From positions 3,904,501 to 3,968,500 of the forward strand of contig NZ_PGEN01000001.1 of the NCBI RefSeq assembly GCF_002797435.1: a stretch of 64,000 nucleotides of DNA. The letters are read 5' to 3'. Source of the DNA: Sphingomonas koreensis (GTDB lineage: Bacteria > Pseudomonadota > Alphaproteobacteria > Sphingomonadales > Sphingomonadaceae). The position numbers and the translations under genes are program-made. Under the pieces are notes generated by a model. The model saw only the letters and a list, made by a program, of their open reading frames with translations, had not been told where the DNA came from and ran no database searches. Positions 1-8,659 of this stretch are shown here, piece by piece. Each line of letters begins with the position of its first letter. Within the stretch, counting starts at the first letter, position 1.

Positions 1-393
1 GAGATCGGCGAGGTCGGGCTCGTCCACCGCATTGGCGGCCTCGGCGAGGGTGAACCAGCGCCGTTCGCGCTGATGCTGCTCCTTCCATTTGGGCAGCTCA
101 TGCGTGACGGCGAGCGGGAACACATCGACATCGACCATCAGCGAGGCGCCGTTGCCGCGCGTCTTGCGATAGCGGAACGAGCCGAGCGGGGTGGGGCAGG
201 CGGCGCCGTGGACGCCGGCTTCCTCCTCCGCCTCACGCGCGGCGCAGGCGTGCGGCACCGAGCCGGCGGCCGCGGCATTGCCCTTGGGGATCACCCAGCG
301 CCCGGTGCCGCGCGACGTGACCAGCAGGATGCGCACGGGCGCATCGATGGCGGTCCCTTCGGAACGGTACGGCAAGGCGGCGATCTGGCGAAT
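1..393 (-). CDS. Nudix hydrolase, partial (3' end outside window)
   Basis: Minus-strand frame reading WVIPKGN, then AAREAEEEAGV, then a C-terminal RERRWFTLAEAA segment, the pattern of small Nudix hydrolases of the diphosphoinositol-polyphosphate type. The R-E-x-x-E-E-x-G half of the Nudix box is present, but the first Glu of the box is replaced and the loop is one residue longer than usual. The frame has no ATG or GTG between its upstream stop (436-438) and the domain. Possible starts are ATT at 391-393, which has GGGAG just upstream, or TTG at 373-375. The product probably cleaves a nucleoside-diphosphate-linked metabolite; the substrate cannot be told. It is divergent from the RND efflux operon. 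The family is fairly sure and the start is uncertain. Confidence 0.72.
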   Translation of the reverse strand, partial: MRQIAALPYRSEGTAIDAPVRILLVTSRGTGRWVIPKGNAAAAGSVPHACAAREAEEEAGVHGAACPTPLGSFRYRKTRGNGASLMVDVDVFPLAVTHELPKWKEQHQRERRWFTLAEAANAVDEPDLADL

Positions 394-434
394 GGTGGCG
401 GCTCCCGGCGCGCCGATGCCCGATTTTGCCGAAT

Positions 435-465
435 GTTACAATGATGTGACGTTTGTGTGACGTCA
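435..465. promoter_or_regulatory. Possible operator between the Nudix and RND genes
   Basis: Three overlapping symmetric elements sit in the divergent gap: an inverted repeat GTTACA-N4-TGTGAC (435-450), two direct copies of TGTGACGT 11 bp apart (445-452 and 456-463), and the palindrome TGACGTCA (458-465). Copies one helical turn apart suit a dimeric repressor, and RND pumps are often controlled by TetR-type repressors. No regulator gene is next to it, so the binding protein is unknown. A TTGACA at 513-518 could be the -35 element for the pump operon; no strong -10 follows it. Confidence 0.35.
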
Positions 466-584
466 AAGCCTGTGGACAGCGGCGGGGCGTGGCAATGCTG
501 CGGCGCAAGGTGTTGACACACTTTTGCGACAAATAGGTGAGACAAGCTTGCCTTCCTTCCCCGGTATTCATAGCGCGTTCCCCC

Positions 585-1676
585 ATGCGAATGATTCTCA
601 CCCTTTGCGCGTCCGCAACCCTTCTGGCGGCCTGCGGCGGCAACGATGCGGCGCTCAAGAAGGGGCGCGAAGCCCCGTTGGTGACGCTGGCGGCGGTCCA
701 GCCGGCGCGCTTCGTCGAGCGGATCGATGCAGTCGGCACCGCGCGCGCCAACGAGCAGGTGACGCTGACCGCGCCGGTGACCCAGCGCATCGTTCGCCTC
801 AATTTCGACGACGGCGCCTATGTGGCGAAGGGACAGGTGATCGCTGTGCTCGAGACCGCGACGCAGAGCGCCCAGCTTGCACAGGCACAGGCACGGGCCC
901 GCGAGGCGCATCAGCAACTCGAGCGGCTGGAGGCGCTGAAGGCGCGCGGTTTCGCGACGCGCAGCGCGGTCGATACGCAGGTCGCGCTCGCAGGGCAGGC
1001 CAACGCCCAGGCCGCAGAGGCCCGCGCCGGGATCAACGACCGCGTCGTGCGCGCGCCGTTCGGCGGCTGGGTCTCGCTGCGCAACATCTCCGCCGGGGCG
1101 GTGGTGACGGCGGGGACCGAGATCGTGACCGTCAGCGACGTCAGCCGCATCAAGCTCGATTTCCCCGTGCCCGAGACGCTGCTGGCGCAGTTGAAGCCTG
1201 GCCAGCCGATCGTGGCAGTCGCCGCCGCCTATCCCGACCAACCCTTTCGAGGGACGGTGGATACCGTCGATCCCGTACTGAACCCCCAGACCCGCGCGAC
1301 GACCGTGCGCGCGGTGCTGGCGAATGGCGACCGCAGGCTGAAGCCGGGCATGTTGCTGACGGTGACGATCGAGTCCGCCGAACGAACCGTGCCCGCGGTT
1401 CCCGAGCTGGCGCTGGTGGGCGAGGGCGAGAACATGTTCGTCTTCACCGTCGAGAACGGCAAGGCGAAGCGGGTGCAGGTCCGTACCGGGCTGCGTCAGA
1501 ACGGGATGGTCGAGATCGTCGACGGTCTGCGCGCCGGTCAGCGCGTGGTGACCGAGGGGGTCGTCAAGATTGCCGATGGCCAGGCGGTGCGCACCGGCGC
1601 GGCGGACAATGCCAAGGGACGATCGGGCGCGGCCGCCAAGGCGGATGAGCCCAAGGCTGGCGGCAAGGCCGGCTGA
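585..1676 (+). CDS. RND efflux pump periplasmic adaptor (membrane fusion lipoprotein)
   Basis: About 363 residues. The N-terminus is a lipoprotein signal with lipobox LAAC at about residues 14-17, so the protein should be anchored in the membrane facing the periplasm. A barrel-sandwich (lipoyl-like) half, an alpha-helical hairpin rich in Ala/Gln/Arg, the second lipoyl half (VRAPFGGWVSLRNI) and a beta-barrel follow, the normal order for AcrA/MexA-type adaptors. It would couple the inner-membrane pump to an outer-membrane channel. ATG 585 or ATG 591 can serve as start; in-frame codons further upstream would spoil the signal peptide. The stop overlaps the ATG of the pump by one base. No TolC gene belongs to this operon, so the channel must be encoded elsewhere. 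Confidence 0.9.
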   Translation: MRMILTLCASATLLAACGGNDAALKKGREAPLVTLAAVQPARFVERIDAVGTARANEQVTLTAPVTQRIVRLNFDDGAYVAKGQVIAVLETATQSAQLAQAQARAREAHQQLERLEALKARGFATRSAVDTQVALAGQANAQAAEARAGINDRVVRAPFGGWVSLRNISAGAVVTAGTEIVTVSDVSRIKLDFPVPETLLAQLKPGQPIVAVAAAYPDQPFRGTVDTVDPVLNPQTRATTVRAVLANGDRRLKPGMLLTVTIESAERTVPAVPELALVGEGENMFVFTVENGKAKRVQVRTGLRQNGMVEIVDGLRAGQRVVTEGVVKIADGQAVRTGAADNAKGRSGAAAKADEPKAGGKAG

Positions 1677-4600
1677 TGCAGCTTTCCGACGTCTCGGTCC
1701 GGCGGCCGGTCTTCGCGGCCGTCCTTTCGATCCTGCTGACGATCGTCGGCGTGGTCGCGTTCCTGAGCCTGTCGGTTCGCGAATATCCGGACACAGATCC
1801 ACCGGTCGTGTCGGTCGAGACGGTCTATACCGGCGCCGCGGCCAGTGTGGTCGAGGCGCGGATCACCCAGCCGATCGAGGAAGCACTGTCGGGGATCGAA
1901 GGGATCCAGACGATCACCTCGCGATCGCGCGACGGATCCTCGGACATCTCGATCGAGTTCCGCCCGGGCCGCGACATCGATTCCGCCGCCAACGACGTGC
2001 GCGACCGCATCGGCAGCGTGACCGAAGATCTGCCCGAGGAAGCGCTGGCACCCGAAGTGCGCAAGGTGGACGCCGATTCCAGTCCGATCCTTTTCCTGGT
2101 CGTATCGCGTCCGGGCTGGTCGCGGCTGGAGCTCAGCGACTATGTCGACCGCAACCTGGTCGACCGGTTCAGCACGATCGATGGCGTTGCCCGCGTCTTC
2201 GTCGGCGGCGAGGCGCGGCCGTCGATGCGCGTATGGCTCGACGCCAACAAGCTCGCCGCGTTCCAGCTGACCCCGGCGGACGTCGAAACCGCGCTGCGCA
2301 CGCAGAATGTGGAGCTTCCGGCCGGACGCATCGAATCGCAGCAGCAGAATGTGACGCTGCGCGTCGACCGGCCCTTTGCGTCGGCGGAGAGCTTCACGCG
2401 GCTGGTGGTCGGGCGCGGCCCGGACGGCTATCAGGTCAAGCTGGGTGACATCGCCAAGGTCGAGCAGGGCGCGGAGAACCCGTACACGACCTTCCGCATG
2501 AACGGCCAGTCGGCGGTCGGCATGGGTATCGTCCGCCAATCGGGCGCGAACACGCTGGCAGTGGCCGATGCGGCCAAGAAGACCGCGGCCGGGCTGGACC
2601 TGCCCGAAGGCATGACGATCACGGTCGGATCGGACGATTCGCTGTTCATAGGCCGCGCGATCGAGGGCGTGTGGCACACGCTGGCCGAAGCCGCGGTGCT
2701 GGTGGTGCTGGTCATCTTCCTGTTCCTGGGATCTTGGCGCGCGACGCTGATCCCGGCGGTGACGGTGCCGATCTGCCTGCTCGGCGCGTTCGCGGTGCTG
2801 TGGGCGTTCGGCTTCTCGATCAACCTGCTCACGCTGCTGGCGCTGGTGCTGGCGATCGGCCTGGTCGTCGACGACGCGATCGTCGTGCTCGAGAATGTGT
2901 ACCATCGCATCGAGGAAGGCGAACCGCCCCTGGTCGCAGCGTTCAAGGGCACGCGGCAGGTGGGCTTCGCGGTGATTTCCACCACCCTCGTCGTGTGCGC
3001 AGTGTTCGTGCCGATCTGTTTCCTCGCCGGGCAGACCGGTCTGTTGTTCCGCGAGCTCGCGGTGGCGATGATCGGTGCAGTGGCGTTTTCGGGTTTCCTT
3101 GCGCTCAGCCTGACGCCGATGCTGTGCTCCAAGATGCTCAAGAAGCAGGAGCGCGGGCGTTTCACCGGCTGGGTGGACGACAAGTTCCAGAAGCTCGAGA
3201 ATTTCTATGGCCGCTGGCTCGACAAGGCGATCAACCGGCCGCTGATCCCGATGATCGGCGTTCTGCTGTTTCTCGGCGTCGCGGTGGGCGGCTTCCTGAC
3301 GCTCCAGTCCGAGCTGGTGCCGGCCGAGGATCAGGGCGTGGCGCAGGTGCAGCTGAGCGCGCCGGAGGGTACCGGCTTCGACCAGATGGACCGCTATGTC
3401 GTCCAGACGCAGGAAAAGCTGCTCCCGCTGCTCAACGAAGGTGCGGTTCGCACCGTGATCAGCCGCACCCCGGGCGGGTTCGGCGCGAGCGACGATTTCA
3501 ACAGCGGCATGTTCATCGTCTTCCTCAAGCCTTGGGAGGACCGAACGACGACCACGCAGCAGGTCGCGCAGCAGATCAACCGCATCCTCGTCAACGAGCC
3601 GGCGATACGCGGCAACGCGCAGGTCCGCTCGGCACTGGGCCGCGGACGCGGGCAGCCGATCGGCTTCGTGCTGGCGGGGACGACCTATGAGGATCTGGCC
3701 AAGGCGCGCGACCGCATCCTGGCCGCGGCGGCGCAGAATCCGGGAATCATCAACCTCGATTCCGATTACAAGGAAACCAAGCCGCAGCTTCGCGTCGATG
3801 TGGATACGACGCGTGCGGGCGACCTCGGCGTGTCGGTGAACGATGTCAGCCAGGCGTTGCAGACCCTGCTCGGTTCGCGGCGCGTATCGACCTATGTCGA
3901 TCGCGGCGAGGAATATCGCGTGATCGTGCAGGCAGACGCGGCGGGCCGCGCGACGCTGGCGAACCTGTCGACCATCCAGGTGCGCGCTCGCGACGGGTCG
4001 CTGGTGCCGCTGTCGAACCTGGTCACCACGCGCGAGGTTTCGGGGCCGCGCGACCTGGGCCGGTTCAACAAGCTGCGCGCGATCACGTTGTCGGGTGCGG
4101 TCGCGCCCGGCTATTCGCTGGGCGAGGCGCTGACCTTCCTGCAGGAACAGGCCGCGGCGTCGCCCGAGGTGATCGCGGTGGGCTATCGCGGCGAGAGCCA
4201 GGCGTTCGTCGAGACCGGCGGGTCGATCCTGCTGGTATTCGGCCTGACCATCCTGATCGTCTATCTGGTGCTGGCGGCGCAGTTCGAGAGCTTCGTCCAT
4301 CCCGGCGTGATCATCATGACCGTGCCGCTGGCGGTGGCCGGGGGCGTCCTCGGCCTGGCGGTGATGGGGAAGACGCTGAACCTCTACAGCCAGATCGGCA
4401 TCGTGATGCTGGTAGGCCTCGCGGCCAAGAACGGCATCCTGATCGTCGAGTTCGCCAACCAGCTGCGCGACGAGGGCAGGAGCATCGCCGAGGCGATCCG
4501 CCAGGCCTCTGCCCGCCGCCTGCGGGCGATCCTGATGACCTCGATCGCGATGGCCGCGGGCGCGGTGCCGCTGATGTTCGCGAGCGGCGCGGGTGCGGCG

Positions 4601-4771
4601 GCGCGGCAGGCGATCGGCGTCGTGATCGTGTTTGGCGTCATCCTCGCGACGATGATCACCCTGTTCCTCATCCCGATCCTGTACAGCAGGCTTGCGAAGT
4701 GGACCGGTTCGCCCCAAGCAGTGAGCCGCGAGCTGGAAGCGGCGATGGGCGAACCCCAGGCTGCCGAGTGA
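1676..4771 (+). CDS. RND multidrug efflux permease (HAE1 type)
   Basis: A 1031-residue inner-membrane pump of AcrB/MexF type, full length for the family. It starts with the typical short helix (LSDVSVRRPVFAAVLS), then a large periplasmic loop containing NDVRDRI and PEEALAPEVRK. The central transmembrane block has AIGLVVDDAIVVLENVYHR, which carries the paired Asp residues used for proton relay. A second periplasmic loop and the last helices (GIVMLVGLAAKNGILIVEF) follow. It would export hydrophobic drugs or toxic metabolites by proton antiport together with the upstream adaptor, to which it is translationally coupled. The substrate cannot be read from sequence. Confidence 0.94.
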   Translation: MQLSDVSVRRPVFAAVLSILLTIVGVVAFLSLSVREYPDTDPPVVSVETVYTGAAASVVEARITQPIEEALSGIEGIQTITSRSRDGSSDISIEFRPGRDIDSAANDVRDRIGSVTEDLPEEALAPEVRKVDADSSPILFLVVSRPGWSRLELSDYVDRNLVDRFSTIDGVARVFVGGEARPSMRVWLDANKLAAFQLTPADVETALRTQNVELPAGRIESQQQNVTLRVDRPFASAESFTRLVVGRGPDGYQVKLGDIAKVEQGAENPYTTFRMNGQSAVGMGIVRQSGANTLAVADAAKKTAAGLDLPEGMTITVGSDDSLFIGRAIEGVWHTLAEAAVLVVLVIFLFLGSWRATLIPAVTVPICLLGAFAVLWAFGFSINLLTLLALVLAIGLVVDDAIVVLENVYHRIEEGEPPLVAAFKGTRQVGFAVISTTLVVCAVFVPICFLAGQTGLLFRELAVAMIGAVAFSGFLALSLTPMLCSKMLKKQERGRFTGWVDDKFQKLENFYGRWLDKAINRPLIPMIGVLLFLGVAVGGFLTLQSELVPAEDQGVAQVQLSAPEGTGFDQMDRYVVQTQEKLLPLLNEGAVRTVISRTPGGFGASDDFNSGMFIVFLKPWEDRTTTTQQVAQQINRILVNEPAIRGNAQVRSALGRGRGQPIGFVLAGTTYEDLAKARDRILAAAAQNPGIINLDSDYKETKPQLRVDVDTTRAGDLGVSVNDVSQALQTLLGSRRVSTYVDRGEEYRVIVQADAAGRATLANLSTIQVRARDGSLVPLSNLVTTREVSGPRDLGRFNKLRAITLSGAVAPGYSLGEALTFLQEQAAASPEVIAVGYRGESQAFVETGGSILLVFGLTILIVYLVLAAQFESFVHPGVIIMTVPLAVAGGVLGLAVMGKTLNLYSQIGIVMLVGLAAKNGILIVEFANQLRDEGRSIAEAIRQASARRLRAILMTSIAMAAGAVPLMFASGAGAAARQAIGVVIVFGVILATMITLFLIPILYSRLAKWTGSPQAVSRELEAAMGEPQAAE

Positions 4772-4778
4772 CGGCCGC

Positions 4779-4803
4779 GGAATGGATATGGTCGCGTAAC
4801 GTC
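4779..4803 (+). promoter_or_regulatory. EcfG-like promoter upstream of tspO
   Basis: GGAAT (4779-4783), a 16-base spacer, then CGTC (4800-4803), against the general-stress sigma (EcfG) consensus GGAAC-N16/17-CGTT: one mismatch in each box. It lies about 30 bases before the tspO start. A weak match that gains weight from the better matches at 7417 and 51940. Confidence 0.3.
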
Positions 4804-4833
4804 CGGGTAAAACTCGCCCGGTAGAGGGGTGCG

Positions 4834-5385
4834 ATGGAGATAGCGTCCAAGGGTCAGTTGCGCCTCGCCTTTCTGCGCTGGGCGATCGTCACGGTTCCGT
4901 TCATCCTGCTGCTGGGCTTCGCGTCGGGACGGCTGTTCCCGAGCGGAGAGGAGAATGGCTGGTACCAGATGCTGGTCAAGCCGGAGGCGACGCCGCCGGG
5001 ACGGGTGTTTCCCGTGGCATGGACCACGCTCTACGTGCTGCTGGGGCTGGCGCTGGCGATGATCGTCAATGCGCGCGGTTCGCGGCTGCGACGGCCGGCG
5101 CTGATCCTCTTTGCGGCGCAGATGGCGGCGAACCTTGCCTGGTCCCCCTTGTTCTTCGGCTATCATCAGGTGTCGGCGGCATTGCTGCTGCTCGTCCTGA
5201 TCCTCGCGCTGGCGCTCGCGACGACGTTCGTCTTCGCACGGATTCGCAAGGGTGCGGCGTGGCTAATGGTGCCGTATCTGGCCTGGCTCTGCTTCGCCGC
5301 GGTGCTCAATTACCAGATCGACCGGCTGAACCCGAATGCGGAAACTCTTGTGCCCGGCTCTTCGACATCCCAAATGAGTGTTTGA
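4834..5385 (+). CDS. tspO: TspO/MBR family membrane protein
   Basis: 183 residues with about five membrane helices. Family signatures are WYQMLVKPEATPPGRVFPVAWTT near the first loop, a NLAWSPLFFGYH stretch in the middle, and the C-terminal PYLAWLCFAAVLNYQIDRLN. TspO proteins bind porphyrins and tetrapyrroles and in alphaproteobacteria act in oxygen- or stress-related signalling from the membrane. The N-terminus is about 20 residues longer than in short members. It follows the RND operon after a gap of about 60 bases that holds an EcfG-like promoter, so it may be a separate stress-induced unit. Confidence 0.9.
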   Translation: MEIASKGQLRLAFLRWAIVTVPFILLLGFASGRLFPSGEENGWYQMLVKPEATPPGRVFPVAWTTLYVLLGLALAMIVNARGSRLRRPALILFAAQMAANLAWSPLFFGYHQVSAALLLLVLILALALATTFVFARIRKGAAWLMVPYLAWLCFAAVLNYQIDRLNPNAETLVPGSSTSQMSV

Positions 5386-5413
5386 AACACGTGCTATCTG
5401 GGCCTTGACTGAC

Positions 5414-5722
5414 ATGCAGAGCGACAACCGCATTTTCGACGATTTCGTGAAGTTCGTGAACGGCGCGGCCGGCACCATGGCGGGCATGGCCCGCGAGGGT
5501 GAGGCGGCGGCGCGCGAGCGATTCAAGGGTTTCGTCGGTGGCATGGACTTCGTCGCGCGCGACGAGTTCGAGGCGGTGAAGGCGATGGCAGCGGCCGCAC
5601 GCGACGAGAATGAGGCGCTGAAGGCGCGGATCGACGCGCTCGAGGCGAAGCTGGCCGGTGCTGCGGCGCCCAAGGCGGCCCCGAAGGCCGCAAAGCCGAA
5701 AAAGGGTGCGGCTGAAGCGTAA
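5414..5722 (+). CDS. UbiK/BMFP-family accessory protein
   Basis: 102 residues: an N-terminal amphipathic part (NRIFDDFVKFVNGAAGTMAGM), then FVARDEFEAVKAMAAAARDENEALKARIDALEAKL, a predicted trimeric coiled coil, ending in an Ala/Lys/Pro-rich tail. This matches the BMFP (membrane fusogenic) family that includes UbiK, an accessory factor in ubiquinone synthesis. ATG 5414 is chosen over an upstream in-frame start at 5378 because that would overlap the tspO stop and add residues absent from the family. Confidence 0.75.
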   Translation: MQSDNRIFDDFVKFVNGAAGTMAGMAREGEAAARERFKGFVGGMDFVARDEFEAVKAMAAAARDENEALKARIDALEAKLAGAAAPKAAPKAAKPKKGAAEA

Positions 5723-5749
5723 GCCCCGCTTTTCCACACCTATTTAGGC

Positions 5750-5755
5750 TATAAT
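5750..5755 (+). promoter_or_regulatory. Perfect -10 hexamer upstream of ybjN-like gene
   Basis: TATAAT in a locally AT-rich stretch (TATTTAGGCTATAATAACCA), unusual in this GC-rich window and about 80 bases before the next gene. No good -35 lies 16-18 bases upstream. The leader between it and the gene includes a GC-rich hairpin around 5768-5791. Confidence 0.4.
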
Positions 5756-5833
5756 AACCATAACCCGCTTGTGCGGCGCAGCGCCGCAAGGCACCCATGC
5801 GCTCAGGCAAGGGCCGGGCGGAGGGACGACCGG

Positions 5834-6352
5834 ATGCTCGATGAGAGCGAATATGAGCGCGACGATGCCGCGCCGATCGACATGCTGGAAACCTATTACG
5901 CCGCGCATGGCTGGAGCCATGAGCGCGAGGACGACGAGATCGTCGCACGCGTAAAGGGCAGCTGGACCGAATATGAGCTGCGCGCGATCTGGCGCGAGGA
6001 TGACGGCGTGCTCCAGTTCCTGGGCTTCCCCGACGTGCGCGTGCCCGAGGAGCGGCGCGGCGACATCTACGAGACGATCGGGCTGGTCAACGAGCAGCTG
6101 TGGATCGGCCATTTCGAGCTGTGGTCGTCGAGCGGCATCCTGCTGTTCCGCCACGCTGCGATGATTCCGGGCGAGGGCGACGGCGACACGAGCGGCGCGT
6201 CGATGACGCTCGCCCAGACCGAATTGCTGGTCGAAAGCGCGATCGACGAGTGCGAGCGTTTCTACCCCGTGTTCCAGTTCGTGCTGTGGGGCGGCAAGTC
6301 GCCGCGTGAGGCGATCGCCGCAGCGCTGATCGAGACGCAGGGCGAGGCCTGA
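5834..6352 (+). CDS. YbjN domain-containing protein
   Basis: 172 residues, acidic. It carries the YbjN fold pattern: an N-terminal helix with PIDMLETYYAAHGW, paired beta-strands with GSWTEYELRAIWREDDGVLQFLGF, and a C-terminal helix with YPVFQFVLWGGKSPREAIAAAL. YbjN proteins resemble type III secretion chaperones and act as stress or motility modulators in enterobacteria; the role in this group is unknown. ATG 5834 is taken because the domain begins right after it. Confidence 0.8.
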   Translation: MLDESEYERDDAAPIDMLETYYAAHGWSHEREDDEIVARVKGSWTEYELRAIWREDDGVLQFLGFPDVRVPEERRGDIYETIGLVNEQLWIGHFELWSSSGILLFRHAAMIPGEGDGDTSGASMTLAQTELLVESAIDECERFYPVFQFVLWGGKSPREAIAAALIETQGEA

Positions 6353-6404
6353 GGATCAGGCTCGCGATCGGCGATCATCTGCGCTTCGGCGGGGTTGATA
6401 AGGG

Positions 6405-6599
6405 ATGCCGGCCTTGCTTCGAACTGAACTCGCAACGGCGTCACGGGAACGTCTGCTCCATTATCTCGCGGGCCATTTGATGGCACTGACCAACCAGGAA
6501 GAACCGCTAACGGCCGGGCGTCTTGATGGGATCATGGAGCATGTCGCTGCTCTGAATGTCCGTTTGGCTGACAGTATCCGGATCGAGCTGAACAAGTGA
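6405..6599 (+). CDS. Small hypothetical protein coupled to proC
   Basis: 64 residues, mainly helical, with no membrane segment or known motif. The stop lies at the very beginning of the proC region (GTGA overlap at 6596-6599), which fits translational coupling. Composition and codon use look like the neighbours. No function can be assigned. Confidence 0.5.
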   Translation: MPALLRTELATASRERLLHYLAGHLMALTNQEEPLTAGRLDGIMEHVAALNVRLADSIRIELNK

Positions 6600-6610
6600 G
6601 GCAACGCCCT

Positions 6611-7414
6611 GTGACCCTTCCAAAGACCCTCTGGCTGATCGGTTGCGGCAATATGGCTGGGGCGATGCTGCGGCGCTGGGTTGCGGCGGGGACCGTGCGT
6701 GGCGCGGACGTGTTCGTGCTCAACCGGCGCGAGCAGGACCTGCCCGAGGGCGTGCGGCAGGGGCGGGTACTGCCCCAAGGCGCGCTGCCCGATGCGGTGA
6801 TGCTGGGGGTGAAGCCGCAGCAGATCGACGAGGTCGCGGGGCAGATCGCCGGGCGGATTGCCGGGGTGCCGTTGCTGATCTCCATCCTTGCCGGCGCGGA
6901 CGAGGCTGCGCTGGCGGCGCGGTTCGAGGCGCGGGCGATCGTGCGCGCGATGCCCAATCTTCCGGTCGAGATCGGCATGGGCGTCGTGGCGCTCCATTCG
7001 GAGGGCGCGAGCGCAGATGCGCGCGCGCAGGCCCAGGCGCTGATGGCGCCGCTCGGGCTGGTCGAGTGGGTCGAGGCGGTGCACTTCGCCGTGGTTGGCG
7101 CGCTCGCCGGGAGCGGGCCTGCGTTTGTCTACCGGTTCGTCGATGCGCTGGCAGCAGGCGGGGCCGCGCTCGGGCTTCCGGCGGAGCAGGCGCTGCGGCT
7201 GGCGCTGGCGACGGCCGAGGGCGGGGCGCTGCTGGCGGCGGGATCGACGGACACGCCGGGCATGCTGGCCGACAAGGTGGCGAGCCCGGGCGGATCGACG
7301 CGTGCCGGCCTGAATGTGCTCGACGCCGACGATGCGCTCATTCGGCTGATAACGGAGACGCTCGCCGCATCGGTGCGCCGGGACGCCGAAATGGCCGCTG
7401 CCGCACGCGGCTGA
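6611..7414 (+). CDS. proC: Pyrroline-5-carboxylate reductase
   Basis: About 267 residues. It opens with a Rossmann nucleotide-binding motif (LWLIGCGNMAGAML) and has the C-terminal ProC dimerisation region (ALAGSGPAFVYRFVDALAAGG, then KVASPGGSTRAGLNVL). It reduces 1-pyrroline-5-carboxylate to L-proline with NAD(P)H, the last step of proline synthesis, in the cytosol. GTG 6611 is preferred because GAGG lies nine bases upstream; GTG 6596, five codons earlier, overlaps the stop of the preceding small gene and is the alternative. Confidence 0.92.
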   Translation: MTLPKTLWLIGCGNMAGAMLRRWVAAGTVRGADVFVLNRREQDLPEGVRQGRVLPQGALPDAVMLGVKPQQIDEVAGQIAGRIAGVPLLISILAGADEAALAARFEARAIVRAMPNLPVEIGMGVVALHSEGASADARAQAQALMAPLGLVEWVEAVHFAVVGALAGSGPAFVYRFVDALAAGGAALGLPAEQALRLALATAEGGALLAAGSTDTPGMLADKVASPGGSTRAGLNVLDADDALIRLITETLAASVRRDAEMAAAARG

Positions 7415-7416
7415 AC

Positions 7417-7441
7417 GGAACGTCGCCGGTCGCAAAGGGTT
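7417..7441 (+). promoter_or_regulatory. EcfG-like promoter upstream of hemerythrin gene
   Basis: GGAAC at 7417-7421, a 16-base spacer, then GGTT at 7438-7441, one mismatch from the EcfG consensus. It stands 33 bases before the hemerythrin start, in the right orientation. Confidence 0.45.
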
Positions 7442-7473
7442 GATGTGCCACACCCTTTCGACGGAGGCAGATC

Positions 7474-8079
7474 ATGGCGACGACGACGCAGGCCCGCGAC
7501 AGCAAGGGCCGCTTCAAGGAAGAAAATGGTTCGTGGTTCGGCGGCTACGGTCCGATCGCCGGCGCGGTCGCAGGCGGTGCTGCGCTCGGCGTGCTGGCGA
7601 TGCTGGGCCGCAAGGCCGCAGTACAATCGGCAACGGCGCTGGCCGGTGACTGGATGGACGGGCTGATCGCCGAGCATCAGGCGGTGCTCAAACTGTTCGA
7701 TACCATCGAGGCGACGGACGACAAGGACACGGGACGGCGCACGATGCTGTTGATGCAGATCAAGCACGCGCTCGCCAAGCACGCGATCGAGGAAGAGAAT
7801 GTGATCTACCCCGCGCTGCGCGAGGCGGGGAAGATCGAGGAGGCCGACGCGCTCACCAAGGAGCACGGCTATGTGAAGCAGTATCTCTACGAGTTGGAGA
7901 ACATGCCCAAGACCGGTCCGGCGTTCCTTGAGAAGGTGCGGAAGTTCCGCGCCGATCTTGAGGAGCATATGGACGAGGAGGAGGAGCGGCTGTTTCCTGC
8001 GCTGCGCACGCAGCTGACGGAAGAGAAGAATGCGCTGCTCACCAAGGCGATGAACAAGGAAGGGTTCAAGGTCGCCTGA
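7474..8079 (+). CDS. Hemerythrin HHE domain protein with N-terminal hydrophobic segment
   Basis: 201 residues. Residues 1-60 hold a Gly/Ala-rich hydrophobic stretch (GPIAGAVAGGAALGVLAML) that may associate with the membrane. The rest is a four-helix hemerythrin-like domain with the metal-ligand pattern: LIAEHQAVLKLFD, KHALAKHAIEEENVIYP, TKEHGYVKQYLYE and LEEHMDEEEERLFP. Such proteins bind a di-iron centre and are linked to oxygen, nitric oxide or oxidative stress handling. GGAGG stands six bases before the ATG, and an EcfG-like promoter lies upstream, so induction by general stress is likely. Confidence 0.88.
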   Translation: MATTTQARDSKGRFKEENGSWFGGYGPIAGAVAGGAALGVLAMLGRKAAVQSATALAGDWMDGLIAEHQAVLKLFDTIEATDDKDTGRRTMLLMQIKHALAKHAIEEENVIYPALREAGKIEEADALTKEHGYVKQYLYELENMPKTGPAFLEKVRKFRADLEEHMDEEEERLFPALRTQLTEEKNALLTKAMNKEGFKVA

Positions 8080-8080
8080 A

Positions 8081-8581
8081 CTATCGCCCCAGGGCCGAGA
8101 CGCGCTTGCGCTCGGCCTCGGGGATCAACCCCTCCAATACCGCCCAGAAGCCGCCGACCGCACCCTGGCCCGCGCTCGAATAGGCAGCGGCGAGCTTGTC
8201 GCGCAGCGCTTCGAAGAGCTGGCTCTCCAGCGCCGTTCCCTCTGCGGTCAGGCGCAGCAGGCGCTGGCGGCGGTCCTCGCGGCCCGGGCGCGTCTCGATC
8301 AGCCCGCGATCGGTGAGATCCGCAAGGACGCGGCCGAGCGACTGTTTGGTGATCGCGAGCAGCGCGATCAGCTCCCCCACCGTCAGATCGGGCTGGCGCG
8401 CGATGAAGTAGAGCGCGCGGTGATGCGCGCGACCAAGGCCCTGCGCCGCCAGCCCCTCGTCGATCGAGCGCGTCAAATGGCTGTAGCCGAAATAGAGCAG
8501 CTCTACGCCGCGCCGGATCTCGGCTTCGCGGAGGAACAGGGGAGAGGCAGTTGGGACAGCCATGTTGACCTGTTTTGCCAT
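8081..8581 (-). CDS. MarR family transcriptional regulator
   Basis: About 166 residues. A winged helix-turn-helix is visible: LTVGELIALLAITKQSLGRV, then LIETRPGREDRRQRLLRLT, where the D-R-R wing tip is the family signature. It probably acts as a dimeric repressor responding to a small ligand. ATG 8581 or ATG 8563 may be the start. It is divergent from ilvE with about 80 bases between them, so it may control ilvE, itself or both. Confidence 0.88.
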   Translation of the reverse strand: MAKQVNMAVPTASPLFLREAEIRRGVELLYFGYSHLTRSIDEGLAAQGLGRAHHRALYFIARQPDLTVGELIALLAITKQSLGRVLADLTDRGLIETRPGREDRRQRLLRLTAEGTALESQLFEALRDKLAAAYSSAGQGAVGGFWAVLEGLIPEAERKRVSALGR

Positions 8582-8659
8582 CGGGCTTAGGCGTGCGCAA
8601 CCGGCATCTTGGATGCCATTGGCGTGATGGTGCTGACGCCTTGAACAGGAGAGAGTGAC

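Noticed and set aside
1538..4717. Very long minus-strand open frame opposite the RND pump
   Set aside because: Repetitive Arg/His/Asp/Gln composition and exact overlap with a clear RND gene; an antisense frame typical of GC-rich DNA.
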